Part shown: positions 10,501 to 17,397 of the stretch, in pieces
Position numbering within the stretch: position 1 is the stretch's first letter
Layout of the letters: every line of letters begins with the position of its first letter
IMG/VR virus record: IMGVR_UViG_3300027336_000040
Location: 1 to 55,831 of that record
DNA from: a virus
Reading direction: 5' to 3' (one strand)
DNA length: 55,831 nucleotides
Program-made: the position numbers and the translations under genes
The notes under the pieces: generated by a model
The model's database searches: none
Seen by the model: only the letters and a program-made list of their open reading frames with translations
What the model was told of the DNA's origin: nothing

Positions 10501-13268
10501 ACTTCCGCATCCTCTCTGAAGACATCAACTTCACCAGCGTCGAAGGCCTGAAGACTCTTGGTGCGTTGATCAAGCGCAACGGCGGCATCTTCTTCCAGAA
10601 CGAGTACATCCCCGTGTTTGAGGTGGTCAACCACCTGGAGCGCGAGGGCAGAATCTCTGAAGCGTTTGACGTGCGCGGCGACCTCGAGGGCCTGTACGAG
10701 CGCCGCACTGGAGCCAAGCTCGAGAAGTACCGCAAGCAGTACGAGAAGCCGCTGATGAAGCTGGTTGAGCAGCTCGGCAAAGAGGGTGGCAACACGACTC
10801 TGGCCGAGGCGTTCCCAAGCCTTGCGGCATCGTTCAAGGACAGCCGCCTGGGCAACCTCAACGTGATCGACGCCTACCTCGGCGCACGCCACGCAGCAGA
10901 GCGGAACAAGCAGATCGCCAAGATCAACCCGAATCAGCCTGATGGCGGCTCGGGCATCTTCACGGCTGATGCCGATCTGATCCTGAACACGCTGTCGCGC
11001 CAGTCGTATGGCAACACCCTGTCTGAGATGACGCACATCCTGCAAGAGATCTCGCAACTCAAGCTCTCTGAGATGTACGACTCGGGCATGATCGGCCGCG
11101 ACGAGCTCAAGGCCCGCAGCCAGTACAAGTACTACGTCAACTTGTCCGGCATCAACGAGAACATCGACCAGTTCGACAACCCGGTGATCCTGGCTGGCGG
11201 TCCCAAGTTCGGCACCCGCAAGGACCGCCGCGCAATGGGCCGTGGCGACGCAGCTTCCGACATCTTGATCCGCACCCTCCAGTCATTCGAGGCATCGGTC
11301 ATCCACGCCGAGAAGAACAAGGTCAAGCAGAAGGTGCTGGCCATGCTCGAGATCAACTACGACCCTGACTTCGTGGTGATCAACAAGCAGGCAACCGTGC
11401 GCAAGCTCGATGAGAACGGTCAGGTCACCGAAGCGACAGATGACCGCTACATCCAGAACCGCGACGTGATGGTCGTCCATGTGAAGGGCAAGCCCATCAC
11501 GATGGAGTTCAAGCAGAAAGGCCCTGGCACTTTCGGAGAGGCCATCAACGGGATGATCTGGCCACCGGAGGCGACCAACTGGTTCCAGCGATTCTCTGGC
11601 CGAGCCAACCAGCTCATGGGTCAGATGCTGACCACTTGGAACCCGGCCTGGACAGCAGTCAACTACATCCGCGACTTGCAGAGTCTGTACTTCAACGCCG
11701 TCACCGAGGGTCGCATCACCCGTGAGATGGCCAAGGAGATGGTCAAGCTGCAACCGCAGGCCATCAAGGCGGCTTTCCACGTTGCCACCGATGGCAAGCG
11801 CGGCCACTCGGCCAGCCAGGACATGCTCGATGCCTACATCGAGATGCGTGACTCCGGCGGCGCAACCAGCTTCCTGAACCTGCGCGGCCTGGAGAACCAG
11901 GTGCAGGAGCTCGAGAAGCTGATGAACCCTGCCAAGAAGGGTTCGGCCAAAGACGTTCTCCTGAAGGCGGCTGACCTGATCGAGTCCATCAACATTCCGA
12001 TGGAAATGGCTCCGCGTATCGCCGCCTTCAAGGTCATGCGCGACAACGGTTACAGCGCCGAAGAGGCAGCACGGTTCGCTGGCGACATCACTGTGAACTT
12101 CAATATGCGCGGCAGCTCGAAGTTCATGCGCAACATGTTCCTGTTCTTCAACCCTGCCGTGCAGGGTACGAACAAGATGTACCGCCTGGCCAAGGAGAAC
12201 CCGAAGACCATGACCAAGATCGCTCTTGGCATGGCGGCAGCAGGCTTCATCACCAACATCATCGCCCGCGCTCTTGGCGGTGAGGATGATGACGGCATCG
12301 ACAAGCTCGACAAGGTGCCAGTGTTCAAGCGTGCAACCTCGATCGTGATCTGGCCTGACATGCCTGGCGCAGCGATCCCGATCCCGTACGGCTGGAACGC
12401 CTTCTACGCTGCCGGTCACTTCATGGCCGACACCCTCTGGGCTGGCTCGCAGTCTGCGTCCACCACCGCCAAGCGGATTGTTGGCGCTGCCTTCGAGTCG
12501 TTCTCGCCCTTGGGTGGCGCAATGTTGGATGCGTCGTCTACCGGCGTCGGCGCTCTCAAGACGGTGACACCGACGGTGCTCTCGCCGCTGGTGGATCTGA
12601 TCCTCAACGAGAACCGCTTCGGCGCACCCATCTCCAAGGAGGCGTCCATGTTCGGCGGCGGCAAGCGTGCCGACTCGCACATGAACTTCGACTCAGCGAG
12701 CCCGATCTCGACTGCCGCATTCCGTGGCTTGAACAAGCTGACCGGCGGCGACAAGGTCAACGCTGGCGTGATCGACATCAACTCCGGCGCGTTCGACTAC
12801 CTGGTCAGCGGCTACTTGCCAGGCCTTGCTGCGGAGACCTACAAATTCGCCTCGTGGACGGTGCGCAAGGCTCAGGGCTACGACACCAAGGACGCCGCTC
12901 TGCCGATCATCGACCGCCTGACCGCCAAGATTCCCGAGGGCTACAACTTCGGGATGCTGCGCAGGGCTGAGACGTTCATCAAGACCAAGGTGGACGACTA
13001 CGAGGTCAACCCCGGCAACCGTGAAGCGATCCTCAAGGAGTACCCGAACCTGGGCGCTGCCAAGTCGATCATCGGCGCGGTGGACTATCAGGTCGGCCAG
13101 CTCCGTCAGGCGCGCAATCAGCTCGAAGCGGCCGATATGCCTGAAGAGAAGAAGGTGGAGATGTACAACCTGAGCCGCCAGCGCGAGAAGGAGATCGTGG
13201 CCAAGGCTGTGCAGCTCGTTCTTCAGACCAATCCGCAGATGCGCAAGGTCCTGCTGGCCAACGATTGA
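4524..13268 (+). CDS. Giant polyvalent ejection protein (2,914 aa)
   Basis: AGGAAG Shine-Dalgarno 6 nt before the ATG. Residues ~186-228 form a Gly/Ala-rich hydrophobic segment that could insert in a membrane. A zincin-like HEVYH motif lies at 769-773 with a possible third ligand in DSEIAADVMG (E818). A second H-E-x-x-G-H motif (H1781-H1786, FHEVQGHFGMR) follows a region typical of phage polyvalent proteins. From ~2365 (TTWNPAWTAVNYIRDLQ) to ~2620 it resembles the LPD38 domain, including a hydrophobic segment at ~2563-2585. Polyvalent proteins are known to be injected with DNA and to act on host targets; specific activities here are unknown. Placement after two internal virion genes supports an ejected protein. 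Neither peptidase activity nor processing can be shown from sequence. Confidence 0.8.
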   Translation: MSSPLINLSDDSIFNSSSSGRGARRGIQTPQDPATKPRVNLSDDSLFYKGKEEASQDTLSDRYRAMYGYDKQEEPVQPKRGITNVLSDLGTAVFEGAKNTGRAIGATSNTITGDLADVEGYSAAQRAAAPNSPQAKRDLLDEIERRKQADPDPSVVSAVRNVGSAMLDNPEGAAQFVAEQAPNTVVSLGAGVAGAKAGALAAPFLGPLAPAGPVVGFLGGMFLGNFALETGNKAMEKARDGFTEADRSEALQEGAVKGGVITAVDAVTLGAGGKLAKTLGKPAIEAGARAEARVLADAGVDMASRASIEKALADPAIRVAAKAAGQSAAKAASTTGSKAAAAGTGLALETVGEGAGEYLGELAATGKADVYDAVLEAAAGLTQSAPETAYNLRNAAGNDLDVKGIQRSGVQATPPESRGITPPGQDQGKPLDQEVDERISSEERPPMSWMEVNETLQSEPALMALLLQDATTPEQREMVERAIARSEVGDQVQQALADPELLERTRIGLNSDVGQSFIGDLQASLPMYANEMPPSGMFKVPSPDLQRQQQLDEMTASPEYQEQLAEEAERVRVEREASQMQVRKPVAADAPQDAQSAESGVDVASMTTPDGTVVPLDDGNRSGYEAYFAGRGAEINGLTNPAVRQSAMQNVMQEMTKVGFTPEESREILNREEPSAPVTGREGTFENLSQTMSREFGEPIENFRQTKAPKYFTRIGSLFGVNIVAYNYTGKNPAVRKKAGRYIAGTNGKGTVLLNLTTADSAALFVLGHEVYHDLERRFPQQAQQLALEIKSYLSSSAQQRYKQFYEGKNQAQKTDSEIAADVMGTMFTDRKFWEQLGQRNPSLLDRVLSVLSTIIDSFRANADSSRQQIGKEIAQFEKVRDMMAEFASQGVEQTAQARGRAQPAAAPAQVSDMDEMPGKAEDDVKALDRVMKLLKDGNLPAAARTFKEAGLYAKGFGSFTEIQRMATQPAQSAPVAEPAPTKEPAVKTLDGKRVDERRRFGDFVNRDGQVVRNPNAVQVARTDETPVTDDQEGMSFVSAPSQPKKKPAPAPVEARSEPREQMRLPFGPRPNTDTPAMTRLRNRLDGIIKNASSIKFFQDTIVGLEQQIADIESRIKSLDRIEVDGKVFRARNEEDEMPGLWGIYDMNAYDRFADGFIADKPTTKQELLAARRALSEELTKVRETSIAAKAALFRRSISRMADQMMNATRSAINGGMPEADARKVFNDYYQALSFRETKAQDLAEAMPDLPAADAQSDMFDGLRVAMGFVADFRNKQSTASELNGYLEQGLRDGDFSYQDVVDAFRSFKLDIPRGVMDVSSQLAIRKTLDAHLKEAGHSTASRMEWLVSMDKVLSVKPGARSDFTAEELALHDNVFAKRGELRSRRAVTEQTVAANDPDDAFPNLLFNNYTLAEATNDKTLNKWLQGNAREAWFQDVAFALRSRPDLAGQVLNSLGDDRAPFDAWVQQKKDAIAKEATILAKAPAFAELRNMDYAQTILTSQPVTASDINAGAEDTRPDDLERLYATVANSELNDLPSVLDAVAKVRSMLMAGIDMETGEIFQSQSAAEAAAAEYIDSVYMNAMMVEPPRSNIGARFEGDIGFGMTVEQAGERDIGLPQQTFDTDESLSDLISAGLVSETDVEGLLGEQQATDEEADVEAENAGEQTDIAAERADRSPRPVNVPTSLVGTDQYRFRKGFFNGNLVPAVVSEHLNKIASRWAGAPNMVIVPNVQSLPEELREKVMAKLGSNMFAKGLYYNGDVYVFTDHAESLADAEFTLFHEVQGHFGMRAFLGADFDAYLDRLYKTNPDIRRAADQRMAEDPMGPLEAVDEVLSDMQVDGGNQGMFQAYVGKVIAGLRKIGMERVANWIASQGNFEVAYLLRGAKDAVRRGDRPSIGAPDDMRLAATRTPYELFSAKDGKTVAYARYNPVLDRWSIFTANGQDIRKGFNTAIEADFEKVVTTMRKMGRVERRLRSGVYVDNKIPSDLAKIPDFRILSEDINFTSVEGLKTLGALIKRNGGIFFQNEYIPVFEVVNHLEREGRISEAFDVRGDLEGLYERRTGAKLEKYRKQYEKPLMKLVEQLGKEGGNTTLAEAFPSLAASFKDSRLGNLNVIDAYLGARHAAERNKQIAKINPNQPDGGSGIFTADADLILNTLSRQSYGNTLSEMTHILQEISQLKLSEMYDSGMIGRDELKARSQYKYYVNLSGINENIDQFDNPVILAGGPKFGTRKDRRAMGRGDAASDILIRTLQSFEASVIHAEKNKVKQKVLAMLEINYDPDFVVINKQATVRKLDENGQVTEATDDRYIQNRDVMVVHVKGKPITMEFKQKGPGTFGEAINGMIWPPEATNWFQRFSGRANQLMGQMLTTWNPAWTAVNYIRDLQSLYFNAVTEGRITREMAKEMVKLQPQAIKAAFHVATDGKRGHSASQDMLDAYIEMRDSGGATSFLNLRGLENQVQELEKLMNPAKKGSAKDVLLKAADLIESINIPMEMAPRIAAFKVMRDNGYSAEEAARFAGDITVNFNMRGSSKFMRNMFLFFNPAVQGTNKMYRLAKENPKTMTKIALGMAAAGFITNIIARALGGEDDDGIDKLDKVPVFKRATSIVIWPDMPGAAIPIPYGWNAFYAAGHFMADTLWAGSQSASTTAKRIVGAAFESFSPLGGAMLDASSTGVGALKTVTPTVLSPLVDLILNENRFGAPISKEASMFGGGKRADSHMNFDSASPISTAAFRGLNKLTGGDKVNAGVIDINSGAFDYLVSGYLPGLAAETYKFASWTVRKAQGYDTKDAALPIIDRLTAKIPEGYNFGMLRRAETFIKTKVDDYEVNPGNREAILKEYPNLGAAKSIIGAVDYQVGQLRQARNQLEAADMPEEKKVEMYNLSRQREKEIVAKAVQLVLQTNPQMRKVLLAND

Positions 13269-13280
13269 TGGAGTGACGAC

Positions 13281-13661
13281 ATGGCATACACCAAGCCTGC
13301 GCTGCGAGAGCGCCTGAAGGACAAGATCATGGCCGGAGGCAAGGGTGGCGACCCTGGCGAATGGTCAGCCCGCAAGGCGCAGCTCCTGGCTGCCGAGTAC
13401 GAGAAGTCCGGGGGTGGCTACAAGGGCGGCAAGACCGGCTCCCAGCAGTCCCTGACCAAGTGGACCGGCGAGAAGTGGCGCACCAGCGACGGCAAGCCCA
13501 GCGAGGGCAAGAAGCGCTACCTGCCAGACGCCGCATGGAAGTCGCTCAGCTCGTCCGAGAAGGCGGCGACCAACCGGGCCAAGGCCGAGGGCAACGCGAA
13601 GGGCAGGCAGTTCGTCAAGCAGCCTGAAGGCGTGGCCAAGAAGGCTGCCAAGCACCGCTGA
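13281..13661 (+). CDS. DUF5872-family protein
   Basis: 126 residues, basic, rich in Lys, Gly and Ser. Features recalled for DUF5872 are visible: ALRERLKDKIMAG, GEWSARKAQLLAAEYEKSGGGYKG, a WTGEKWRTSDGK segment and LPDAAWKSLSSSEKAATNRAK. The family occurs in phages and some giant viruses; its role is unknown, but the basic composition suits nucleic-acid contact or packaging inside the virion. It is the last gene of the late operon before attP, 12 nt after the giant ejection gene. Confidence 0.75.
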   Translation: MAYTKPALRERLKDKIMAGGKGGDPGEWSARKAQLLAAEYEKSGGGYKGGKTGSQQSLTKWTGEKWRTSDGKPSEGKKRYLPDAAWKSLSSSEKAATNRAKAEGNAKGRQFVKQPEGVAKKAAKHR

Positions 13662-13789
13662 CTGTGTCATTTTCAGACAGTTGCAGTGCGTATCTGGGCG
13701 TACAAGGAGAGCGGCCTTCGTACGGTAGGTTGTTGATTCCACTACACCCGGCTACACACTGCTACCTGCCTGCACACCCCCGAGACCGG

Positions 13790-13834
13790 CTGTTAATCCG
13801 CAGGTCCCTGGTTCGAGCCCAGGTCGGGGAGCCA
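13790..13834 (+). other. attP: attP core: 3' half of host tRNA-Asn(GTT)
   Basis: These 45 bases read from the anticodon loop (CTGTTAA) through variable loop, a perfect T-arm (CCTGG/CCAGG) and acceptor strand TCGGGGA to an encoded GCCA end. No D-arm or 5' acceptor strand is present upstream, so this is only the 3' half of a tRNA-Asn. Such a fragment beside a tyrosine integrase gene is the classic attP identity segment: integration would restore the host tRNA gene. The exact crossover length is inferred from tRNA structure and needs the host attB. Confidence 0.85.
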
Positions 13835-13872
13835 AGAAAACGCGGGTCTTGTTGAGAGTGCCCGCTAACCCG

Positions 13873-13909
13873 AGAAGGCCACTGTGCTGAAAACGTACAG
13901 TGGCCTTTT
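13873..13909. terminator. Bidirectional terminator between attP and int
   Basis: An 11-bp perfect inverted repeat (AAGGCCACTGT / ACAGTGGCCTT) encloses a 10-nt loop, followed by TTTTC on the + strand and a short T run on the - strand. It lies between the convergent late operon and the integrase gene, where a two-way terminator is expected. Confidence 0.8.
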
Positions 13910-13914
13910 CCCTT

Positions 13915-15006
13915 TCACGCCACCGCCTCGAGGAAGGGTTTGGCCAACCCCATTCCAAGATTCGGCTGCGCGGCACCCGCAACCAGCATCTGCTCGATCA
14001 CGAACGCATGCTGCGCCAGGTGCGACACGTTCAGATGGGCGTACCGCTGCACCATCTCCACCGACTTCCACCCACCCAGCTCCTGCAACCGATCCAGGCT
14101 CACCCCGGACTGACGCAGCCACGACGCCCAGGTGTGCCGCAGGTCATGCCAGCGCAAATCCTCGAGCTTCGCTTCGGTGAGCGCCTTCTTCCACATTCCA
14201 GGCGGGATGTCGCTGATCAAGCCACCATCGGGCCGAGGAAAGACGAGCTCGCGGTGCTTGCCCATCTGCCCCTTCACCACCGCCTGCGCGGTCGGTGACA
14301 GCGGGATGGCGAACGGCAGGCCGTTCTTCATCACTTGCTGCGGGAACGTCGCCACCGTGAGACCGCCCTGCACCGAGAGGTTGCCCCAGCGCAGACCGAA
14401 CACGTTGGCGCGGCGCAGACCCGTGGTCACCGCAAACCTCGACGCCGAACCGTAAGGCTCGGGCAAGGCTGCGGCCAGCCGCTCGTACTCGGGAGGGGTC
14501 AAGAACCTCATGCGCCAGTCGCCCTCTTCCAGCAGGACAAACTTCGGTGACTGAGGAATCCAGAGCCACTCCCTTGCCGCCGCCAACATCACCGAGCGCA
14601 AGAACGCAATGTGCCGGTTGACGGTGGCAGGCTGGACCACGCCGTCGCCCCGCAGCTTGGGGCGCCCTACCTCCTCGTCCCGGATGTCGGCGACCACATC
14701 GGGCGTCACCTCGTCCAGGTACTTCACGCCAGCCTCGGCGAACTCGCGCAACCAGAACGCGTGATACCGCTCGTCGTCCCGGATGCTGCGCTTGTGCGCG
14801 TGCTCGGCCAGCCACTTCTTTGCCGCCTCCTCCCAGGTGCGGCGCACTGCCTTCTTCAAGACTCGCTCACTCCAGGCCTCGTGCTTCAGCCTGTCGTGCA
14901 GCTCCTGGGCGGCTTGCTCATCCTCGGTCCTGCATGAGTTGCGGTACAGCTTCCCGCGCACAGAGAACGAGTACCACCACACTTTCCCACGGCGATGAAT
15001 CGACAT
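13915..15006 (-). CDS. int: Tyrosine recombinase integrase
   Basis: 363 residues from the ATG at 15006, chosen over an upstream in-frame ATG (15039) because GGAG stands 5 nt before it. The N-terminal arm-binding region (RRGKVWWYSFSVRGK) is followed by a SAM-like core-binding domain (~55-150) and the catalytic domain. Active-site residues are visible: R198 in TGLRRANV, a hairpin lysine near K227, H287-x-x-R290 in WHDLRH, W313 in LGGWKS and the nucleophile Y322 in QRYAHL. It catalyses integration and excision at the adjacent tRNA-Asn attP. It is the last gene of the leftward operon and may also have its own promoter. Confidence 0.95.
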   Translation of the reverse strand: MSIHRRGKVWWYSFSVRGKLYRNSCRTEDEQAAQELHDRLKHEAWSERVLKKAVRRTWEEAAKKWLAEHAHKRSIRDDERYHAFWLREFAEAGVKYLDEVTPDVVADIRDEEVGRPKLRGDGVVQPATVNRHIAFLRSVMLAAAREWLWIPQSPKFVLLEEGDWRMRFLTPPEYERLAAALPEPYGSASRFAVTTGLRRANVFGLRWGNLSVQGGLTVATFPQQVMKNGLPFAIPLSPTAQAVVKGQMGKHRELVFPRPDGGLISDIPPGMWKKALTEAKLEDLRWHDLRHTWASWLRQSGVSLDRLQELGGWKSVEMVQRYAHLNVSHLAQHAFVIEQMLVAGAAQPNLGMGLAKPFLEAVA

Positions 15007-15216
15007 GACTTCTCCGATCCGCCGAAGGCCGCGTTGCAAGAATACAACGGCCTGCGGATTCCTGTAAAGCTGTGTGTTGCTGTGGGTGGCTTGGCGAGAA
15101 AAAGGTGGGGGTACTCACGTCCTGCCGGTCGACTGGAGGGGTGGCCACTTAGCTCCTAGTTACGACGGAGCTCCCTCACTTGACCGGTGCTAGCGTCGGA
15201 CGCTTTCCCCCCGTAG
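15007..15216. other. Intergenic leader upstream of int
   Basis: 210 bases with no convincing gene. Contains the putative int promoter and an inverted repeat AGCTCC...GGAGCT around 15150-15172 that could form a small hairpin. No tRNA or further att-like repeats were recognised. Confidence 0.4.
15039..15068 (-). promoter_or_regulatory. Putative integrase promoter
   Basis: On the - strand TTTACA (15068-15063) and TATTCT (15044-15039) are separated by 18 bp, a fair sigma-70 pair 33 nt before the int start. Prediction only. Confidence 0.45.
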
Positions 15217-15501
15217 TCAGCACAGCCCGGCTTCGTGCCGACGCTGCTGGAGCAGGTAGCCCTCGAGCTCCCACACCTTCTCGAGCGCATTATCCCAGGC
15301 CACCTTCTCGCCAACGGTCTTGTTGAACTCGAGCGGGTCGATGCAGGCGCTGGTGCCCACGACCGTGAACCCGTTCTTGAGCGTGAGCTGGCAGACCGTG
15401 GTGGTCGTATCGCCCAGTCGCCAGTAGTCGGTGCGCAGCACGGCCTCGAGGATGTTGCCCATCGACAGCTTGTTGGGTAGTTTCTCCTGATGATCTTTCA
15501 T
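15217..15501 (-). CDS. N4 gp49 / Sf6 gp66 family protein
   Basis: 94 residues. The pattern GFTVVGTSACIDPLEFNKTVGEKVAWDNALEKVWELEGYLL closely follows the Gp49/Sf6 gp66 family (first strand TVVGTSACVDP, helix with A-x-x-NA-x-x-x-W-x-LEGYLL). The family is common in early regions of podo- and siphoviruses; its molecular role is not established. Located between int and a series of tiny early genes, probably co-transcribed from the promoter region near 19300. Confidence 0.8.
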   Translation of the reverse strand: MKDHQEKLPNKLSMGNILEAVLRTDYWRLGDTTTTVCQLTLKNGFTVVGTSACIDPLEFNKTVGEKVAWDNALEKVWELEGYLLQQRRHEAGLC

Positions 15502-15511
15502 GTGTTTCCTT

Positions 15512-15709
15512 TCACTTGATCGAATCGAACGCGGACATCAACTGCGTGACGGTCGCGCCGGGTTTCTTGAGTAGCTTCGAGGCGTGGTCGCGCTGACGCA
15601 TCCAGTCTCTTGTTGCTTGAACGGAGCCGTTCTGAACGCGAAGCGGCACCTTGTTGATCTGCTCTTCCAGCTTGCGGCGAAAGAGCTCGCGTTGTGTCTT
15701 GTCGTCCAT
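15512..15709 (-). CDS. Small charged helical protein (65 aa)
   Basis: Start at MDDKTQ (15709); a longer frame exists upstream but overlaps the next gene entirely. Basic, predicted helical (ELFRRKLEEQINKVPLRV, ATRDWMRQRDHASKLLKK). The start lies immediately after the stop of the 46-residue membrane protein, suggesting coupled translation. Not recognised. Confidence 0.55.
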   Translation of the reverse strand: MDDKTQRELFRRKLEEQINKVPLRVQNGSVQATRDWMRQRDHASKLLKKPGATVTQLMSAFDSIK

Positions 15710-15710
15710 G

Positions 15711-15851
15711 TCAGCACCCGAATCCAATACAGAAGAGTTCCTTGGCGGTACGGGCCATGAGCCCCAGGAACACAAAGAACATCACCCACATGGCGACCAC
15801 CAGGAAGATCGTCGTCAGCCACTCGAACGGTGTGTGGAAACTGCGCTTCAT
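15711..15851 (-). CDS. 46-residue single-pass membrane protein
   Basis: ATG at 15851 overlaps the upstream stop (ATGA), and its own stop is one base from the next ATG. The sequence has a charged N-terminus and one strongly hydrophobic helix (TIFLVVAMWVMFFVFLGLMA, residues ~14-33), ending in a Cys-containing tail. Short membrane peptides of this kind are frequent in early phage operons. Function unknown; the gene call rests on overlap signals and hydrophobicity. Confidence 0.6.
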   Translation of the reverse strand: MKRSFHTPFEWLTTIFLVVAMWVMFFVFLGLMARTAKELFCIGFGC

Positions 15852-16087
15852 CACACCATCCTTTCCAGGTCATAGAGCTTGCGCCGTCCTCCCACCACAG
15901 CCTCTGAGAACTTGGCGGATTCACGCGCAGCGTTATCACCGATCTGTGTGCGCCACTGCTGGTAGAGCGTCATGCGCCGGGTGGGCGAGGACATCGAGGA
16001 CGCCTCACGCACCCGTGCAATCAGACGCAGGCGCGACTCACGCAGCTCCTGCGCCCAGCGCTGCTCCTGCTCCATCGAGAAGCTCAT
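15851..16087 (-). CDS. Small Arg/Glu-rich helical protein (78 aa)
   Basis: Start codon overlaps the upstream gene's stop by four bases. The protein is almost all predicted helix with heptad-like charge (EQEQRWAQELRESRLRLIARVRE, YQQWRTQIGDNAARESAKFSEAVV). Not recognised; it is part of the tightly coupled leftward early operon. Confidence 0.6.
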   Translation of the reverse strand: MSFSMEQEQRWAQELRESRLRLIARVREASSMSSPTRRMTLYQQWRTQIGDNAARESAKFSEAVVGGRRKLYDLERMV

Positions 16088-16536
16088 ACGAACCCCGTCA
16101 GGTTGGGAGCACTCCAGCCCTCGGGCTTGCCGATCTTCCCGCCGGGAAGGATCACGGGCTTGCCGTCGACCAGCTTGGCGTCGTTGCTTGCCAGCACTGC
16201 CTCGTCTGCGCCTTCCTTGTCGAAGTCAGCCAGGTAGGCGATGCCGTTGCCGGTCACCTCACGGTCGCACAGAGCGTCGAGTGCTTCGATACGCCTGTCG
16301 GCCGGGATGCGAGCCATGATCACACCCTTCTTGAGCAGGGTGCCGATGCGCTCCAGGTCCTCGGAGAGGGCCTCGAGCTGCTCCTGATCAAACTCTGAGT
16401 CGAGCTCGACGTTGGTCAGGAACTCGGCGTACTCCTCCATGTCGCAGCCGATCTGAACCGACAGGTTCGCCACCGTCTGGCCCTTGCCGCAGGCTTGCAG
16501 CCACACGGCCGTGCGCTGGAAGTTCGAGTGCGGCAT
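16084..16536 (-). CDS. MazG/PRA-PH-like early protein (150 aa)
   Basis: Residues 5-50 (AVWLQACGKGQTVANLSVQIGCDMEEYAEFLTNV) resemble the start of phage phosphoribosyl-ATP pyrophosphohydrolase/MazG-like proteins, where an E-x-x-E helix binds magnesium; here the helix is DMEEYAEF. The rest (EALDALCDREVTGNGIAYLADFDKEGADEAVLASNDAKLVDGKPVILPGGKIGKP) matches a recurrent phage version of this fold. It may hydrolyse a nucleotide triphosphate or be an inactive relative. Four-base overlaps at both ends show operon membership. Confidence 0.55.
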   Translation of the reverse strand: MPHSNFQRTAVWLQACGKGQTVANLSVQIGCDMEEYAEFLTNVELDSEFDQEQLEALSEDLERIGTLLKKGVIMARIPADRRIEALDALCDREVTGNGIAYLADFDKEGADEAVLASNDAKLVDGKPVILPGGKIGKPEGWSAPNLTGFV

Positions 16537-16736
16537 CAGTCCGTGCCCCCGACCTCGGTGGAGGCAGCGCCAGCGCCCTGCTCCTGCGCCTGCTGGACAG
16601 CGAGCTGCTGCTCAGCCTGGTTCTTGACCTTGAACCAGGTGTCTGCGACCTGCTCGAAGGGCAGCTTGGCCAGCGCTTGCAGGATGCTCTGAGTCTCGTT
16701 GACGGACAGGGAGAGGTTGATTTGGTTGGTGCTCAT
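16536..16736 (-). CDS. Small protein (66 aa), unknown
   Basis: Start at MSTNQINLSL (16736), which overlaps the upstream stop by ATGA; a longer reading frame upstream is not needed. One conserved-looking helix (VNETQSILQALAKLPFEQVADTWFKVKNQAEQQ) resembles small phage proteins described only as hypothetical. Tail is Gln/Ala/Gly-rich. No function assigned. Confidence 0.55.
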   Translation of the reverse strand: MSTNQINLSLSVNETQSILQALAKLPFEQVADTWFKVKNQAEQQLAVQQAQEQGAGAASTEVGGTD

Positions 16737-17086
16737 TGCGTTTCTTTCTTCAGTTTCCAAAGGGTCTTGGGCGACCCGTGACAGGTCGCGCTCTTCTGCT
16801 TGCTGTAGCCGGCCGCAACGATGTGGCCATCGCGTGCCACCTTCTTTGCGACGTAGCCCCATGCTCGGTTGTCAGGCGGCGCATCGAATCCGAGCTTGCC
16901 TGCCCATACCCTGACGTCCTCAGTCATGAAGCCGTCCGGGTGTTGAATGGCGTAGAGGATGAACAGTTCCTCGGCGTAGTGCGTCCAGTCCATCGACTCG
17001 CTGTCAGCGTGCGATGCGGCGACCATCATCCCGGCGTCAGCGCCGAGCTCAGCCAGCCTCTCGTTCAGTACGGGGTATGCGTTCAT
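16733..17086 (-). CDS. Winged-helix-like early protein (117 aa)
   Basis: Central part HYAEELFILYAIQHPDGFMTEDVRVWAGKLGFDAPPDNRAWGYVAKKVARDGHI has the helix-helix-wing order of a small winged-helix domain, ending in GYSKQKSATCHGSPKTLWKL. Similar proteins occur in many phages of beta- and gammaproteobacteria, unnamed. It could bind DNA, for example in replication or recombination control. Overlaps neighbours by 4 nt on both sides. Confidence 0.6.
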   Translation of the reverse strand: MNAYPVLNERLAELGADAGMMVAASHADSESMDWTHYAEELFILYAIQHPDGFMTEDVRVWAGKLGFDAPPDNRAWGYVAKKVARDGHIVAAGYSKQKSATCHGSPKTLWKLKKETQ

Positions 17087-17397
17087 GCCTTGCCCCTCTC
17101 GAACAAAACGGACATGCCGCAGTAGACGATCGAGCCAAGGACCTCGAGCTCAAAAGCATCGCCATTGCGCGTGGATGCCGCCTCTTCCAGCTTCTTTGCC
17201 GCCTGGCCAGTCAGGAACCCACGGCCATGCAGCTTCGAGTAGTGAACCCAGGGCTGATCAAGGAACGGCGTGACGTTGCCGCCATGACGCTCACCCTTGC
17301 CGTACATCGCCTGCTGAATCGCCGCGACGAACACCGGGAACAGCGGGTGGTTCTGCACGTCCAGCGGGACGGGTACTGAATCAGGCCGCTGCTGCAT
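17083..17397 (-). CDS. Early protein of unknown function (104 aa)
   Basis: Start taken at MQQRPDSV (17397); an upstream in-frame ATG would overlap the HTH gene heavily. Region MYGKGERHGGNVTPFLDQPWVHYSKLHGRGFLTGQAAKKLEEAAS followed by a helix ending SIVYCGMSVLFE is a recurrent phage arrangement, distantly like the helical DUF5664-type domains. No catalytic motif is clear. Part of the leftward operon. Confidence 0.55.
   Translation of the reverse strand: MQQRPDSVPVPLDVQNHPLFPVFVAAIQQAMYGKGERHGGNVTPFLDQPWVHYSKLHGRGFLTGQAAKKLEEAASTRNGDAFELEVLGSIVYCGMSVLFERGKA

Noticed and set aside
5814-12680. Long - strand ORFs (5814-7652, 9579-11057, 11283-12680) opposite the giant gene
   Set aside because: They mirror the codon pattern of the + strand gene in GC-rich DNA, have no RBS or domain, and encode low-complexity Leu/Val/Arg-rich products.
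4524-13268. DarB-like or virion RNA polymerase identity for the giant protein
   Set aside because: No methyltransferase, helicase or polymerase motif was seen; LPD38-like and zincin-like features fit a polyvalent ejection protein better.
13776-13834. A complete tRNA-Asn gene at attP
   Set aside because: No D-arm or matching 5' acceptor strand; only the 3' half is present.
13664-13982. Short ORFs across attP
   Set aside because: They translate the tRNA-Asn fragment and terminator; no RBS.
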